DNA of 64,000 nt from Zingiber officinale (taxonomy: Eukaryota; Streptophyta; Magnoliopsida; Zingiberales; Zingiberaceae). This document shows, one piece after another, positions 35,740 to 48,020 of this stretch. The notes beneath the pieces were generated by a model that was not told where the DNA came from, did no database searches, and saw nothing but the letters and a program-made list of their open reading frames with translations. A program made the translations under genes and the position numbers. The first letter of the stretch is position 1, and every line of letters starts with the position of its first letter. The stretch covers positions 131,343,004 to 131,407,003 of the forward strand of contig NC_055989.1 in the NCBI RefSeq assembly GCF_018446385.1, given 5' to 3'.

Positions 35740-38060
35740 TCTTCCTAATTTTCTTACCTGCTTTTTTTCCATTATTTTTTTTCGAGTTGTTTAGTATAAC
35801 TAAATTCTAAATAATTTGCTATGTTAATTTTCTTAAATTTAGAGGGAATTTTAATGGGTAAAAATCAAAAGATGCCCTAAATTATGTAACTCCTCAAAAA
35901 TGCGTCTCTTTTTTTAATTAAAAAAAATCAAAAGGGTATCCTATCAAATTTTTTTATCTTAAGAATATTCTTATTTTCAGCGCTATTGTAACATCTATGA
36001 TTAACTGTTATAATATTATTTCTTACTTTTTTTAGTGTTAGTATAGTAGTTATGATTATGTAACAATTGCAAGTGTAAAAACTCTACAATTGTGTACGAA
36101 CTATTTAGTAGTTTCTTTAACTGTGTAATTGCTACAACTATTTTTAAGTTAATTTGATCAATTTAAATTTATTTTTGATAAAACTTAAATAATTTTGTCT
36201 AAATTAATAAAGAATATTTTGATAATAATATCTTAAAAATTTAAGATTTAGCTACAATCGGATAGCAACTACATAAGTAGCTAGTATAACTATGTAACAA
36301 CTATTTAAGAGTCGCTATAATTATTTTTAAAGTGTAGTTGATCCATTTTAAATAATTTTGAACAAGTTTATAAAAAATATTTTAATAGAATAGTATATAT
36401 ATATATATATATAATAATTTTGATTAAAATGAAATAATTAAAATTTCACATTATAGTAACTATTGAGTAGTTAGAAATAAAAGATATTTTAAATATAAAA
36501 CACGGGAACTATTTTTTTTTTTTGAAAAAAAAAACTAAGCTTTCATGATTTGAGACCGTCCATTTGATTTTTGTTAATTTTAATTTAGAAATGGCGCATC
36601 CCTTTCATGGCCTGCGGACGCACGTTGAATGTCATTATCGATTCAACATCGCGGCATTAACAAAATGAAGTCACTTATCCACTATTTTGTGGAATTCCAA
36701 CAAAAAGCTTCTTGTAAGAGGACATTTACACAAAGCAAAAGTTTTTTTTTTTCCATTTAAAAAACTTTTTAAAATTTTGAAGTAGGATTTAATTAATACT
36801 ATGAGCTGTTTTTCTTCGGCTGAGGTTCTAATTGGATGAAGAAATAATTATGCTAATAATCTTTTATTTCAAATGTTTAACACGATGAAATGTTAGTCAA
36901 CAACCAACCCTTCACCTCTTTGTCTGTCCACTTCAACAATTGATGATCGCTTTATATTCCTATTCTAATAGTCCCTTTCATTCGATGTCATTGTCCAACC
37001 CTTCTATTCCTCGTTTAGCTATCCGGTATCTCTTAGCCACCACTCGAGACGAAATTTGCTCCACATTCAATCTAGTGATCCTCCCTCAAGGAGGAGCTCC
37101 AATGCTTGACTCGTCTCAAGGAGGAACTTCCTCTCCCGGCTCCTTCCTAATGCATAGCAAACAAGGATCGAGATGCTCTTTTGCTCACATTTGCAAATTA
37201 GTGAAGAATCACCATGAATTCAATTTGATAAAGTAAGTGTAGGTCGAGAATACCGAACTCGATCCATCCGCATCAATCTGATAGACTAGGCAAGGATCAA
37301 GACAAAGATCAAACACTAAGCGGGGAAAAATCACCCATCAAAGGGTCTCAATTCAGCACATAAAACCTAACTTTTTTCCCTCATACAAAGTTGATCACAG
37401 TTGGGCAACCATTCTTTACAAATATAAAATACAAATAAATATATAAAAAAAAAGGTTAGTAATGGAAACAAAGACCTAATTGCGCATCTTTATCACTTTA
37501 AAGAACAAGAGGTCCATAACAAAAGAAAATGAAAGCCTTATCACTTGTTGGATAAAAAAGGCGGGAAAATGTTACTATTGTTACAATAAGATGATGAGGG
37601 GAAAAAAATGAATAAAAAAGCTAATTTAATTTAATTTTTTATGATTTTTTTTGCAAAAATATTTTACACAGATTTTATTATTAGTCTCATCTAACGGCTG
37701 AGTCCTATTTATTGTTTTTGTCTTTTTTATCATCATCATTTTAATTTCCCCAACAAATTCCCCTCTGGCACACACTCCTGGCTCGGCCACGAATGTGGAA
37801 TCTAGCTGTTGTTGTATCCCCACTCAACCCTCAACAGCGACGCGCCTCCATTAGCCGACAAATTGTTCGACGAAATGACTCAACCATCTCTTTCACATTT
37901 CCTAACATCACGCAGCGTCAGGAGTGGCGGCTGCTTGATAAGCCACGGCAAAAACCCAACTTTAATACGAGCTCTTACGTCTCACATACATGCACTTCAT
38001 TATTATTTCTAGTATTTTAATGCCTTGGTTCTTGACTTAGGAATAAGTGGATATATCAGT
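35740..38060. other. Intergenic DNA, no firm gene
   Basis: AT-rich with poly-A/T runs. Open frames at 36940-37236 (+) and 37809-38012 (+) match no family I can name with confidence. Confidence 0.5.
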
Positions 38061-38062
38061 GT

Positions 38063-38520
38063 TGAACTTTTGGGGCTGCGGACTGTGGTGGCCGTCAGAA
38101 AGGTAGACAATTTGCGTCGGGGATGATGTGAAAGGAAGGAAAGGAAAGGTGTAAAATTTCTGGAGATATTAAAGAATTAAACTTACAAATTCTCTTGTTG
38201 TTTAGTAATTCCATTTTGGACAGATAATCATAATTCAAATTGAACTTCTTTACTGGGAAGGAACTGTACCTTGACCTGTAAGATCGGTGTTCAAGTTTTG
38301 GGGCTGAGGACTGTGATGGCTGCAGAAAGGTAGACAATTTGCAAAGGGGATGATGTAAACGGTCAGGAAAGTTGAGGTGTAAAGTTTCTGGAGGTATTAA
38401 ACGAATTAAACTTACAAATTCTCATCTTGTTTAGTAATTTCATTTTGGACAGATAATCATAATTCAAATTGAACTTCTTTACTGGGAACGAACTGTACCT
38501 TGACCTGTAGAAAATGTTCT
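38063..38520. repeat. Tandem duplication, unit about 228 bp, two copies
   Basis: Copy 1 about 38063-38291, copy 2 about 38292-38520, aligned on TTTTGGGGCTG, AGAAAGGTAGACAATTTGC and CAGATAATCATAATTCAAA. Small indels give offsets of 228-229. High similarity, no clear coding function. Confidence 0.85.
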
Positions 38521-40130
38521 GGGCTGCAAGGAATCTGTGCTTCACCTTTCCATGTTCTTCTAAATCATCTTCTACAAGCAAATTGGAATTTGGAAGAAGG
38601 ATTCAATTGCATGGAAAGCCTCAAAAAATAATCATAATAATATAACACAAGTCTGTTTCAGTCATCATCAATAGTATTAGACCAACACTAAGAAGAAACT
38701 ATATCTGTCAGAATAAAGAATTTTAGTTTGAGATATTTGGATAATCCAAGACAGATTTGAGCACTAAACCTGCATGCTGCATACAGTAATTACGAGTTTC
38801 TGTGACTTAGATACTGCAGAAAAGTATGACAAATTGCAGAAAAAGCTACAACTCTACACAACTCCACGATAAAAAGTAAGATAGCGTAGCGGAGTTATCA
38901 CGACGCTACAAGAATTGCTGTTCTTCATATAAAGTCCAAAAGGCCATAATTTTACTGCTTGATCAAAAGGACTAAAATCTTGCTCCAAGATATGGACTGT
39001 AGCAGTTCGAGAGTGGAGATTTTTCATAAAACTAGCGTAGCTTTGATCTAAGTCTCATCCATTTTCCTGTAAAGTGAAGCAAGAACGTAAGGCATGTCAA
39101 ATTCAGACCTGTATGTCCACTATGAATCTAGGTCCATATCGCAAGTCATGTCATGGCTTATGTGTGATGTGGGCTTTCCATCCTACTATCTTAGCTTTTG
39201 GAAATAGTGTCTCCATTACATATCAATCCAAAACAACCTTGGCAAATCTCATCCAACCGTGAAGGTAAGGGTCAACTCTTGAGTGGATCACGATTGAATC
39301 ATGTGTGTTCACAGATCAGAATGAATTGCTATTCGCATGCTTCAGACCCGTTTAGGTTTGAGGCACTATGTTTGACTTTCGAAATTAGTTTGGCCACAGA
39401 TGGAGAAGAAAGAAACATGGATTTTTCTCATACATTATGCATGCATAATTTGAAATAAGACTCCAAGATCAAAGAGAATTTTAACTCAATTATCTCTCCC
39501 CTTGCAGCTAAAAACTTACTCAAGAAATAATTTCAGTATTTATGCAAGAGTTTGAGATCTTAATTCTCTGCAAAATAAGTAACTCAGCTCCAAAACTAAT
39601 TCCCTATATAACTTGGATACCTTTTTGGCTAAATGATATGTGAGCGTTGCAGCAAATGTTGCGAGAGTTTTCAAGGAACTTGGTATTCTATTTTCGCACC
39701 CTACTAAGAAGTGTTGAGCGAAATATACTTGATGCAAATAAAAAATATATAAAGTATTGTGAAATATTTGAACTTTCAACTTCGAGTTATTGTAATAAGA
39801 AGTCCATAATGAGCAAATCATCAGGGTATGATAGATAATTTGAAGGGAAAAAAGGATAATCGATGGTCCTAAAGCTCCTGATTTAATTTTCTCTAATAAT
39901 AAAAACTTCCTTTCTATTTAAACCTATTATTTAAGTTGTCCAACAAGGCATGTCTTGTACATGCAATATGCATGAATCCAAATCCAACTGGAAAACCTTG
40001 TGTCCCCTTTAAATTCCTTTGGTTGTCATTTTCAATTTGTTCATGTTTTTGATTCCTCCATGAGGCCAAACCATATCACATATCATGTGGGCACCCTCTA
40101 ATCTAAGCCATTGATGCATTTCCCTCACTT

Positions 40131-40139
40131 CTATAAATT
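40131..40139 (+). promoter_or_regulatory. TATA box of the NPF7 gene
   Basis: CTATAAATT, 113 bp upstream of the start codon, followed by a pyrimidine-rich leader. Good spacing for a plant core promoter. Confidence 0.6.
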
Positions 40140-40251
40140 CAAACCTCGCCAGCCTCCCTCGGCACCAATTGTCCATTCTCTTTCTCCCTTTCTTCTCCCC
40201 TGAACTCTACTCCTGTGCTTCTCTTCGCATTTTGACATCCCAGTCGGAGCA

Positions 40252-43200
40252 ATGGCTAAAACTGACAAATCTAACATGGTCAGTAGCTTATCGAGGATAT
40301 TATCGACTAATAGGCCATGAAATTTAGATCTGAATGGCTGGTTAGACTGACAAAATTGAGCTGAATACTGCAGGAGACAAGAGGAAGCAAAGATGAGGAG
40401 TACGAGTACACACTCGATGGATCAGTGGATTTCAGAGGAAGGCCTGCAGTCAAGGACAAGACTGGAGGCTGGGTGGCTGGATCTCTTCTTCTAGGTAATA
40501 TTTGATTCAGTAACTAAATCATGAGGGAAAAAGTATTAGTATTTTTCATTCATATTTAAAATAGAAAACGATTATTAACAGGAAACTGTGTATTAAGACA
40601 CCGAAAGAACCCAACTCTTTACTCTAAAACGATATCAACAGACCTTTCACAGTTTCTGGTTCTTTAGAAGCAATAACATGAAAAAAAAAAAAACATTGAT
40701 GAAGTTGGAAAAAATAGATATCTGCTGATGTTCTGAACTGTCTTATGATACTAAATTTCAAGCACTGATTTGGATTTCACCGACTATTAAGTCAAATCAA
40801 CTATCAAAAACAATCTACACAATAGGGCCATAAGGCAAGTGAAATTTCATAAAAGTGGCATTTCTAAATGCTATAGTTGTTCCTTAGTATAGATTATCTA
40901 AGTAATGGTGTTATTCTGCCAGACAAGGAGTAGAGAGGAAAAATAGATTAAAACATATCAACCTAGATATTCAAGGGCCATCAATAAATTGAGTCACATG
41001 TTGGTTAAAAAGGTGGCAACAGCACAAGCAGCATGAGTACAGATCATTACAGATAAACCAATATATAAGTGGGTCTATTTGGTTGTGGATGCTCTAAGTG
41101 TGTTTTTTGGTTAGCTATGATATCTACGGTTTACACGAAAGCACAAGTAATACTTTTCCTGTAGAATAGCGTATGGTTGATTCTTTCTTGGTTTTGACAA
41201 TGAAATATATACTAACCTGGCAATCATAGAAGCATCATATCTGATGGTGCCTGTCACTGTCTGCAACTACAGTTTGCATCGACCACATAAGTCTTTTGCA
41301 TGAGAAAAATGGAGCAATTTAAAAAAGGAAAATGAAGCAATATAAACAAAAGAAAAAGATAGGTGGTGTATTTTATTACAAAATCTTATCCTAGGCATGT
41401 TTTTTTCAACTTTAGCCTAATAAGGTCAAAAGGTATGAATTGCTCACAAGGTTAGTTCAGGCTGGAGATTAGCAATAACCCACTCAAACTTGAACTTGAC
41501 TCATCTTAAGACAGTGAGTACTTATCTAAAAGTTTACCCTTGGTTCTATGTTCATATGAAAACATCTTCTGTGATTAAAAGTTACTGAAATTTGGTGGGA
41601 GCATCTCACATATAGTTAAACTCTGGTACCACCTCATGACACAATTAAATATGGGTATAAATCTGAACAAAATTACATATGAATAAGATTCATTCAAAGT
41701 GTGCATGTATGCAACCTAATTCAGACAATCTATGAACGTATGTTTTTTTTTCACAAATTGCATGTGTATGATGCTGAAATAAAAACTACATATTTGGGTT
41801 CCTTCCAATATAAGGTGGCTATTAAGTGGTTTCAACGTCTTAATTATAGGTCACTTCAAGGTATTTACCAGGCAAGTAGATTTGTAAATTAGTTTGCATA
41901 GTAAAAAAATGATGTATAATGGCCCACAATCTATTTTGCGAAATGAGCTCAAGATTTATAGACAAAAAACTAGATTTCTTAAGCACCTTTAGAACTACAC
42001 AAGATAATTTGGGGTCTCACACACTTTAACTTGACATAAACTTAGATGAAAACTACACAAGATAATTTGTAAATTATTCAGCATGGTGAACACTAACAAC
42101 TTATAGCATGATTCTCTTTCAAAAATCTTATTTATTGAGTTTTTTTAATTATAAAAAAAATTACCTAGCCTAAATATGAATCACTTGATAATTAACATCT
42201 AAAGATACATGTCCATCTAAATATACTTCGTCTCCAAAAATCAAAGCAACTACTGTTTTGGATTCTAGAGGAAAGCTGGATATAGTAAAAAATGAACATA
42301 AGGGAAGAGATTTATATTCGTGGTCTCTCCTTTAAAGCAAGCTGCATTAATGAATGGTGACAATTTGAACATTATCACATAGCAATGGCCCCAAACATTA
42401 TAAATATAGCTAGCAGTTCCCAAGAAACTGAGGTTGATAGTTTTATGAACTTTTTTTTAAAGTAGAATAACTCATATTCAAATTGAATCCCAATGATACA
42501 AGTGAGACCCAACAATACAAGTGCAAGTGGCTGACACGCCTTAAATAGTAGTTCAATCATCAAGTTTAATAATCAGAACATGCATGCCAAACTTATGTGT
42601 GATAACTTAGACAAGCAAAAAAGGCCATCAAATAAAAACTGTTTCTCTCTGATGACACAGTGAATTCAAGTCAGACTAGCCACAATAATTCATGGAGAAA
42701 TTATCATGTTTCCATATCAAGAAAATCATACCAACATCAGCATAATTGAGGATCTACTATGGAAGCGACTATCTGCATTATGTATCTCTTAAATCTTTCT
42801 GCAGTTTACACTTGGAACTAACCATGTGCCTTCAATTTTTATTCAGTGAATCAGGGATTAGCCACGCTTGCATTCTTTGGGGTTGGAGTCAACCTGGTAT
42901 TGTTTTTGACAAGAGTTCTGCAGCAGAACAATGCAGAAGCAGCCAACAATGTCAGCAAATGGACAGGCACAGTCTATATCTTCTCGCTCGTAGGGGCCTT
43001 CCTCAGTGACTCTTATTGGGGAAGATACAAGACTTGTGCCATTTTCCAAGTCATCTTTGTAATAGTAAGTCATTCAATTCATGCATTGAACACAATACTT
43101 TAATCTGCGATACACCTTATCCTGTAGACACACTTCAATTTCCAAAATCTGGGTTCTACTAGTTAAATAAGGGAGAAGTAATCTTTTACAATTTACCATG

Positions 43201-45041
43201 CAAATAGTTATTAGATTCTAAGATTCTTAGCTAATAAAATGAAATATGATTCATTGTATTGGCAAATCTAATTCAGTTGTGTTGACATGACAATTATTTA
43301 CATGTATCATATTGCACTTTTTCAAGAAAAGCATATCATTGTGCAATGTAGGCTAGCAAAAACTTACCAAATACTATTTTTAATTGCAGGGATTGGCGCT
43401 GCTCTCTCTTTCCACTCACCTATTTCTTCTCAAACCCTCAGGGTGTGGTGATGAGGATCTTAACTGTGGACCACACTCAAGCCTACAACTTGCGATCTTC
43501 TACCTCTCAGTCTACCTGGTTGCTCTAGGAAATGGAGGGTACCAACCAAACATAGCCACCTTTGGGGCAGACCAGTTTGATGAGGAAGATTATGTAGAGT
43601 CCCACTCCAAGATTTCATTCTTCAGCTACTTCTACTTAGCCCTCAACTTAGGCTCTCTTTTCTCCAACACATTCTTGGACTACTTCGAGGACAAGGGTAT
43701 GTGGGCGCTAGGCTTTTGGGCATCAACTGGGTCTGCGATGCTGGCCCTGGTCCTCTTCCTCTGTGGCACCACCAGTTACAGACACTTAAAGCCTAACGGC
43801 AACCCTCTCACTAGGGTATGCCAGGTCATCATCGCTGCATCAAGGAAGTGGAGGATCAGAATGCCACTAAGTGGCAAAGATCTGTATGAGGTGAAGGTCA
43901 AAGAGGCTGCAGACTCACATGCTAATGGAAGCAGAAAGTTACTCCACACTGAAGGCTTCAAGTAAGTTTCTGAATCTTTTTTCATCTGAAGTATAACTTA
44001 AATTTTGTCTCTCATAGTGAAACCCTTGCTAGCTGGTACCACCGTAAATTGGTTCAACATGCCCTAGGAAATCTTTCATTGAGAATAAGGACCATCATGT
44101 GAACCTCAAAATCCATTTTCATAGCTTACACGTATTAGCTGCATCTTCATTAAGCTAAACTTGGCATGATCTGTTGTTGTAGATTCCTGGACAGAGCAGC
44201 AGTCGTTGATCCAGATGATTTCATAACAAAAAACAATCAATTGAGTTCTTGTAATCCCTGGCGTCTGTGCCCCATCACGCAAGTCGAAGAGCTCAAATGT
44301 GTGCTCCGTCTCCTTCCCATATGGATGACCACCATAATCTACTCAGTCGTTTTCACACAGATGGCCTCCCTCTTCGTCGAGCAGGGTGCAGTCATGAACA
44401 ATAATGTTGGCGGTTTCCATATTCCTCCTGCAAGCATGTCTGCCTTTGACATCGCCAGTGTAGCACTCTTCATATTTTTCTATCGCAGGCTACTCGCTCC
44501 CTTGATTTCGAGATGGAAGAAGGATAGAAAAGGGCTCACAGAACTGCAAAGAATGGGAGTTGGGCTCGTCATAGCAATTATGGCAATGATTTCTGCAGGA
44601 GCAGTCGAAGCCTACAGGCTGAAGAATGTATGCAGTGATTGTACAGATGACAGTTCTCTAAGTATCTTATGGCAAATTCCTCAGTATATGCTGATAGGAG
44701 CTTCAGAGGTGTTTATGTACGTGGGTCAGTTGGAGTTCTTCAATGACCAGGCGCCGGATGGACTGAAAAGCTTCGGCAGCGCACTCTGCATGACCTCGAT
44801 ATCACTAGGGAACTATGTGAGCAGTCTTCTGGTGACCGTAGTGATGGAGATAACGTCTAAAGGCAATTGCCCAGGATGGATTCCAGTAAACCTCAACAGA
44901 GGGCACATGGACAGGTTCTACTTTCTCCTTGCAAGCCTAACTGCTGCAGACCTTTTGGTGTTTGTTGCCTGTGCAAGATGGTACAAGAGCATCAAGTTAG
45001 AGGGAAGGTATGAGGACAATGAAGACACCTCCAATGTCTGA
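40252..45041 (+). CDS. NRT1/PTR family transporter, NPF7 subfamily (NPF7.2/7.3-like)
   Basis: Plasma-membrane MFS transporter. In Arabidopsis NPF7.3/NRT1.5 loads nitrate and K+ into xylem and NPF7.2/NRT1.8 retrieves nitrate (established for those genes only). Exons in frame: 40252-40278 (9 codons), 40374-40494, 42847-43064, 43390-43961, 44183-45041; 598 aa, close to NPF7.3. Shared blocks include NQGLATLAFFGVGVNLVLFL, WTGTVYIFSLVGAFLSDSYW, NGGYQPNIATFGADQFDE, FFSYFYLALNLGSLFSNT, WRLCPITQVEELKCVLRLLP and VFTQMASLFVEQGAVMN. The proton-coupling ExxER motif usual in helix 1 is missing: that position reads NQGLA, as in NPF7.3. About 12 membrane helices are expected, with a central cytosolic loop around exon 4/5. 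Intron 2 is 2.35 kb. Which NPF7 member it is cannot be settled by eye. Confidence 0.94.
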
Positions 45042-46200
45042 ATGTGATTTAAGCATTGATTCTTTAATTGATGCAAAGAAAAAGGTCTAATATATTTTAG
45101 TTCGCTAGAAGTTATGTGAGAGCTTGACCAATGCTTTTGGGCATTGTGAGGAAGCAGATGCCTGCCATGACATGAAACACAAATCCTTTGGGCGACGCAA
45201 TGCTTCAAATAAATAAGGGAAAGCTGTTCCTAGACAATGGAAATCACTACTATCTTTATTCCAAGAAGGGGAGAAAGCAGCTTTGTCAAATAAAAACATT
45301 GTAGAACTGAACTAATGTCTAGTTTAGTTGGCCAGATTGCTGCTAACAGAACCTTCATGCTGTATAATATTATGAATTTAGACAATAATACTTCCAATTA
45401 AACTCTTTTACTACCAAAAGGACAGTTGCATGAAAGATGGATACAAAGAACAACAACTCACACTGATACTTCATTCAATTATTGTGCAATAGATAGATTT
45501 CATGAGGTTTCCACCACCTCTTCTGCTAATGCAAATTCTGCCAAATGTTCCAACGTCCAAGGCTTTGGTGTTGATGCACCTCAAGGTGTGTCATTGCTTC
45601 CTAGACACTTCAAGATTTTAATCTGACTGAATTGGTAGCCTTATTCTTTCAGTCATAATTTCAAGCAAGAGAACAAACCTCACAGATGAATGATGCTGGG
45701 AATTTGGGCATACCATCACATTGATTCACCAGATCATGGTTGTCTCGAGTTCCAATTCCCCTTTTTCTTATATTTTTATTCATGACCTGAGATAGCTTCT
45801 ATAAGGAGGTAGACTTCCCTCTGCAACCGCTCAAACTTGAAAGGCCTTCTCCCATCCCTGAACAGCTGTGGAATATGTTCTTGAATCCACTCCCAGTCCA
45901 ACATCACTCCCCAAAACTCTACAGCAGTCCTCCATTTCCTGCAGCATCCTAGGCTCTTCTCCATCTTGTAATTGTTGTTGATTGAGCATTCATCTACAGA
46001 AATTATCACAATTGTCATCCCACCATCTATAGAAATTAGAAAACATCGTCAGTGTTACAAGAACGAGGTCCTGCAACAGCTTTAATCAGTAACGACAAGT
46101 ATCCTACTGTAGAAACATGACAAAAGACGAAATCGCTCGTCCTCAGCACTCCCGTCGCACCCAACTCCAGATCATCACGAGGGAGGTAAATCACGACAGC
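45042..46200. other. Downstream of NPF7, one unassigned minus-strand frame
   Basis: 3' UTR, then intergenic DNA. A minus-strand frame at 45776-46018 (80 codons) has protein-like composition (WRTAVEFW, DWEWIQEHIPQLF) and might be a terminal exon, but I recognise no family and found no partner exons. Confidence 0.3.
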
Positions 46201-46208
46201 CGAGAGAG

Positions 46209-46433
46209 TAAGTGACGGTGGAGTGAGTTGCACAGGGTCCGGGGATTTACGCCTGACAGTCCTACGGTTCGATCACGTGACTTCATATGACAAGTATACC
46301 ACCATTTAACATCTCGAATAAGTGATGGTAGGATGAGTTGCACAGAGTCCGGGAATTTATGCCCGACAGTCCTACGATTCAATCCTGTGACTTCATATGA
46401 CAAATATACCACCATTTAACATCTCCAATGACC
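46209..46433. repeat. Tandem duplication, unit about 110 bp
   Basis: Two copies starting TAAGTGACGG (46209) and TAAGTGATGG (46319) share GAGTTGCACAG, GTCCGGG, GACAGTCCTAC and GTGACTTCATATGACAA. Non-coding; about 85-90 percent alike by eye. Confidence 0.8.
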
Positions 46434-46559
46434 CTTGGGGTCTAAGTATCCTACTGCATATAGCCTTCACTATTCAAAGAGAGAGAAGAGAGATAGAGAG
46501 AATGAGACTGCAAAGTGCCACCGATCCCTCTAGTCCAGTAAAACGGAACTCACTATTCG

Positions 46560-47035
46560 GAAGTTTTTGAGATGCGAAAGTTATCTTCAACTCCGCCACG
46601 CTCTTAATACAAGATGCTTTCGACTTCCCTGGCACTGCTACAGCTACCTTCTCCCACCTCACGGCGACATCCTTGGAGAATGCCCTAAGTGCATCGAGAA
46701 GTGCAATATCCTCTCCCGAGCTCTAGGTTCCAGCCCCTCCACCATTCTCCTTCGTGGAATCACCATACTCCATTAAATTTCCGCCTCGAAGTTACGGCTC
46801 GATCTCGGCGGTAGCCACCCGGTTATCCACCGTCTTCCTCTGATTCAAAAACTGTCGATACGAATCCTCAGACGCAGGGCTTCTCTCCGATAATGCTATC
46901 CAACACGCGCCGCCCTCGGACAACTTCTGCTATCTTCTCCTGATGCCGTGTCTCGCCGGCCGGGGGCTTCGTGATCTGCCTATTGAGAAGCTCCAATCCG
47001 CAGCATCGGTCCGTTCTTATACAACAGTCTTCAAA
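46560..47035 (-). pseudogene. Broken two-SANT-domain MYB gene copy (MAMYB-like)
   Basis: Minus strand, no introns. The first block (LELLNRQITKPPAGET, then EKIAEVVRGRR) resembles the first SANT repeat of plant MAMYB-type proteins. A frameshift after GEKP is followed in another frame by SEDSYRQFLNQRKTVDNRV. After a stop and a gap comes the second SANT repeat, [15 protein letters not shown] and [17 protein letters not shown], where TAG replaces the expected Trp just before SSGED. Order and spacing fit one ancestral gene. It lies divergently just upstream of ALG14. Lack of introns suggests a processed copy, but I cannot rule out an intronless parent. Family named from memory of conserved blocks. 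Confidence 0.65.
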
Positions 47036-47099
47036 ACGATTTTTTTTAAATGATTTTTTTTTCAAAAGGGACATTATAATAAAAATAAAGGCTGGCTTT

Positions 47100-48020
47100 T
47101 TTATCTTTCAGGGAGCGAAATGAAATTATTTAAATTCAGGTGGATAAAAAAGATGAAACTTCGGCAATATTTGTTGATTAAATTACGCATTTCGCCTCCG
47201 TTTGCGTCGCCGGCCGCCTCTGCGATCCACCTCCATCGCGCGCCGCTCGCCTCGGCCGAAGGTTCGCGCACAGCCTCCCAATTCCAGATCTACACCGCCC
47301 TGCCTCCGTTGAAGCACCACCGAGCCTCCGCAATCGTTTGACCCCTTTTCTCTTTGATTCTCATCTATCCGGGTGCGCCTTATCACTTTTTCCTTTTCTC
47401 TTTTCTCTACTTTTTCCCCATTTCCTTTTTCCTGCCATTTCCTCCCAATTTTCGATATGGTAGGTATTTTGGGGGTATCCCAGCCTCTTTCGACCAGTGA
47501 GCGTCTGATTTCTGGTAAAATCTTTGATGATTACTGCAAACCACGATCTGGATCGGCGATTCTTCTAATCGAGTCGACGTTTAGACTGTGATTTTTTTAG
47601 CAATGATCTTTGATTGATTCAGAAAATGGATTGTGCATTTCTCAATGGTCACACGCACACGTAAATTCTATATTGCTATCATATACTTATTAGAGTACTG
47701 GTATTTATTTTGCGCAGTAAGGACGCAATCTAATATACACTCGATATTAGCGTCATTATTTGAAATTCCATGTTTGATTGTTAGCATTTTATATTTTTGT
47801 GTCAACTGCCTTGCTCGTGATACAATCTAATATACTCGATAGTTTGCTAGTTTTTCTTTCTTGTATCGTGTAAGGTTGCTATTCTTTTCTCATATTTCTT
47901 AGTATCTAAACTAAAGTTTGCTATTGCTCAGGATTTTCAGTGTGAGACTCGTATTCTGATGCAATTGTTCCTTGTTCTACAGGAGGGGAAAAAGGGGGGT
48001 CTTCCATCAACTTAAAGGGC
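47100..48020 (+). other. ALG14 promoter and probable 5' UTR with intron
   Basis: GC-rich segment 47180-47340 suits a promoter or first non-coding exon. A strong acceptor (TTCTACAG) at 47982 precedes the ATG by 38 nt, so a 5' UTR intron is likely. Exact first-exon ends are not determinable here. Confidence 0.45.

Noticed and set aside
37809-38012. ADKLFDEM-like phrase suggesting a PPR protein
   Set aside because: Only one short match to the common LFDEM motif; the rest shows no 35-residue repeats and no upstream or downstream PPR units.
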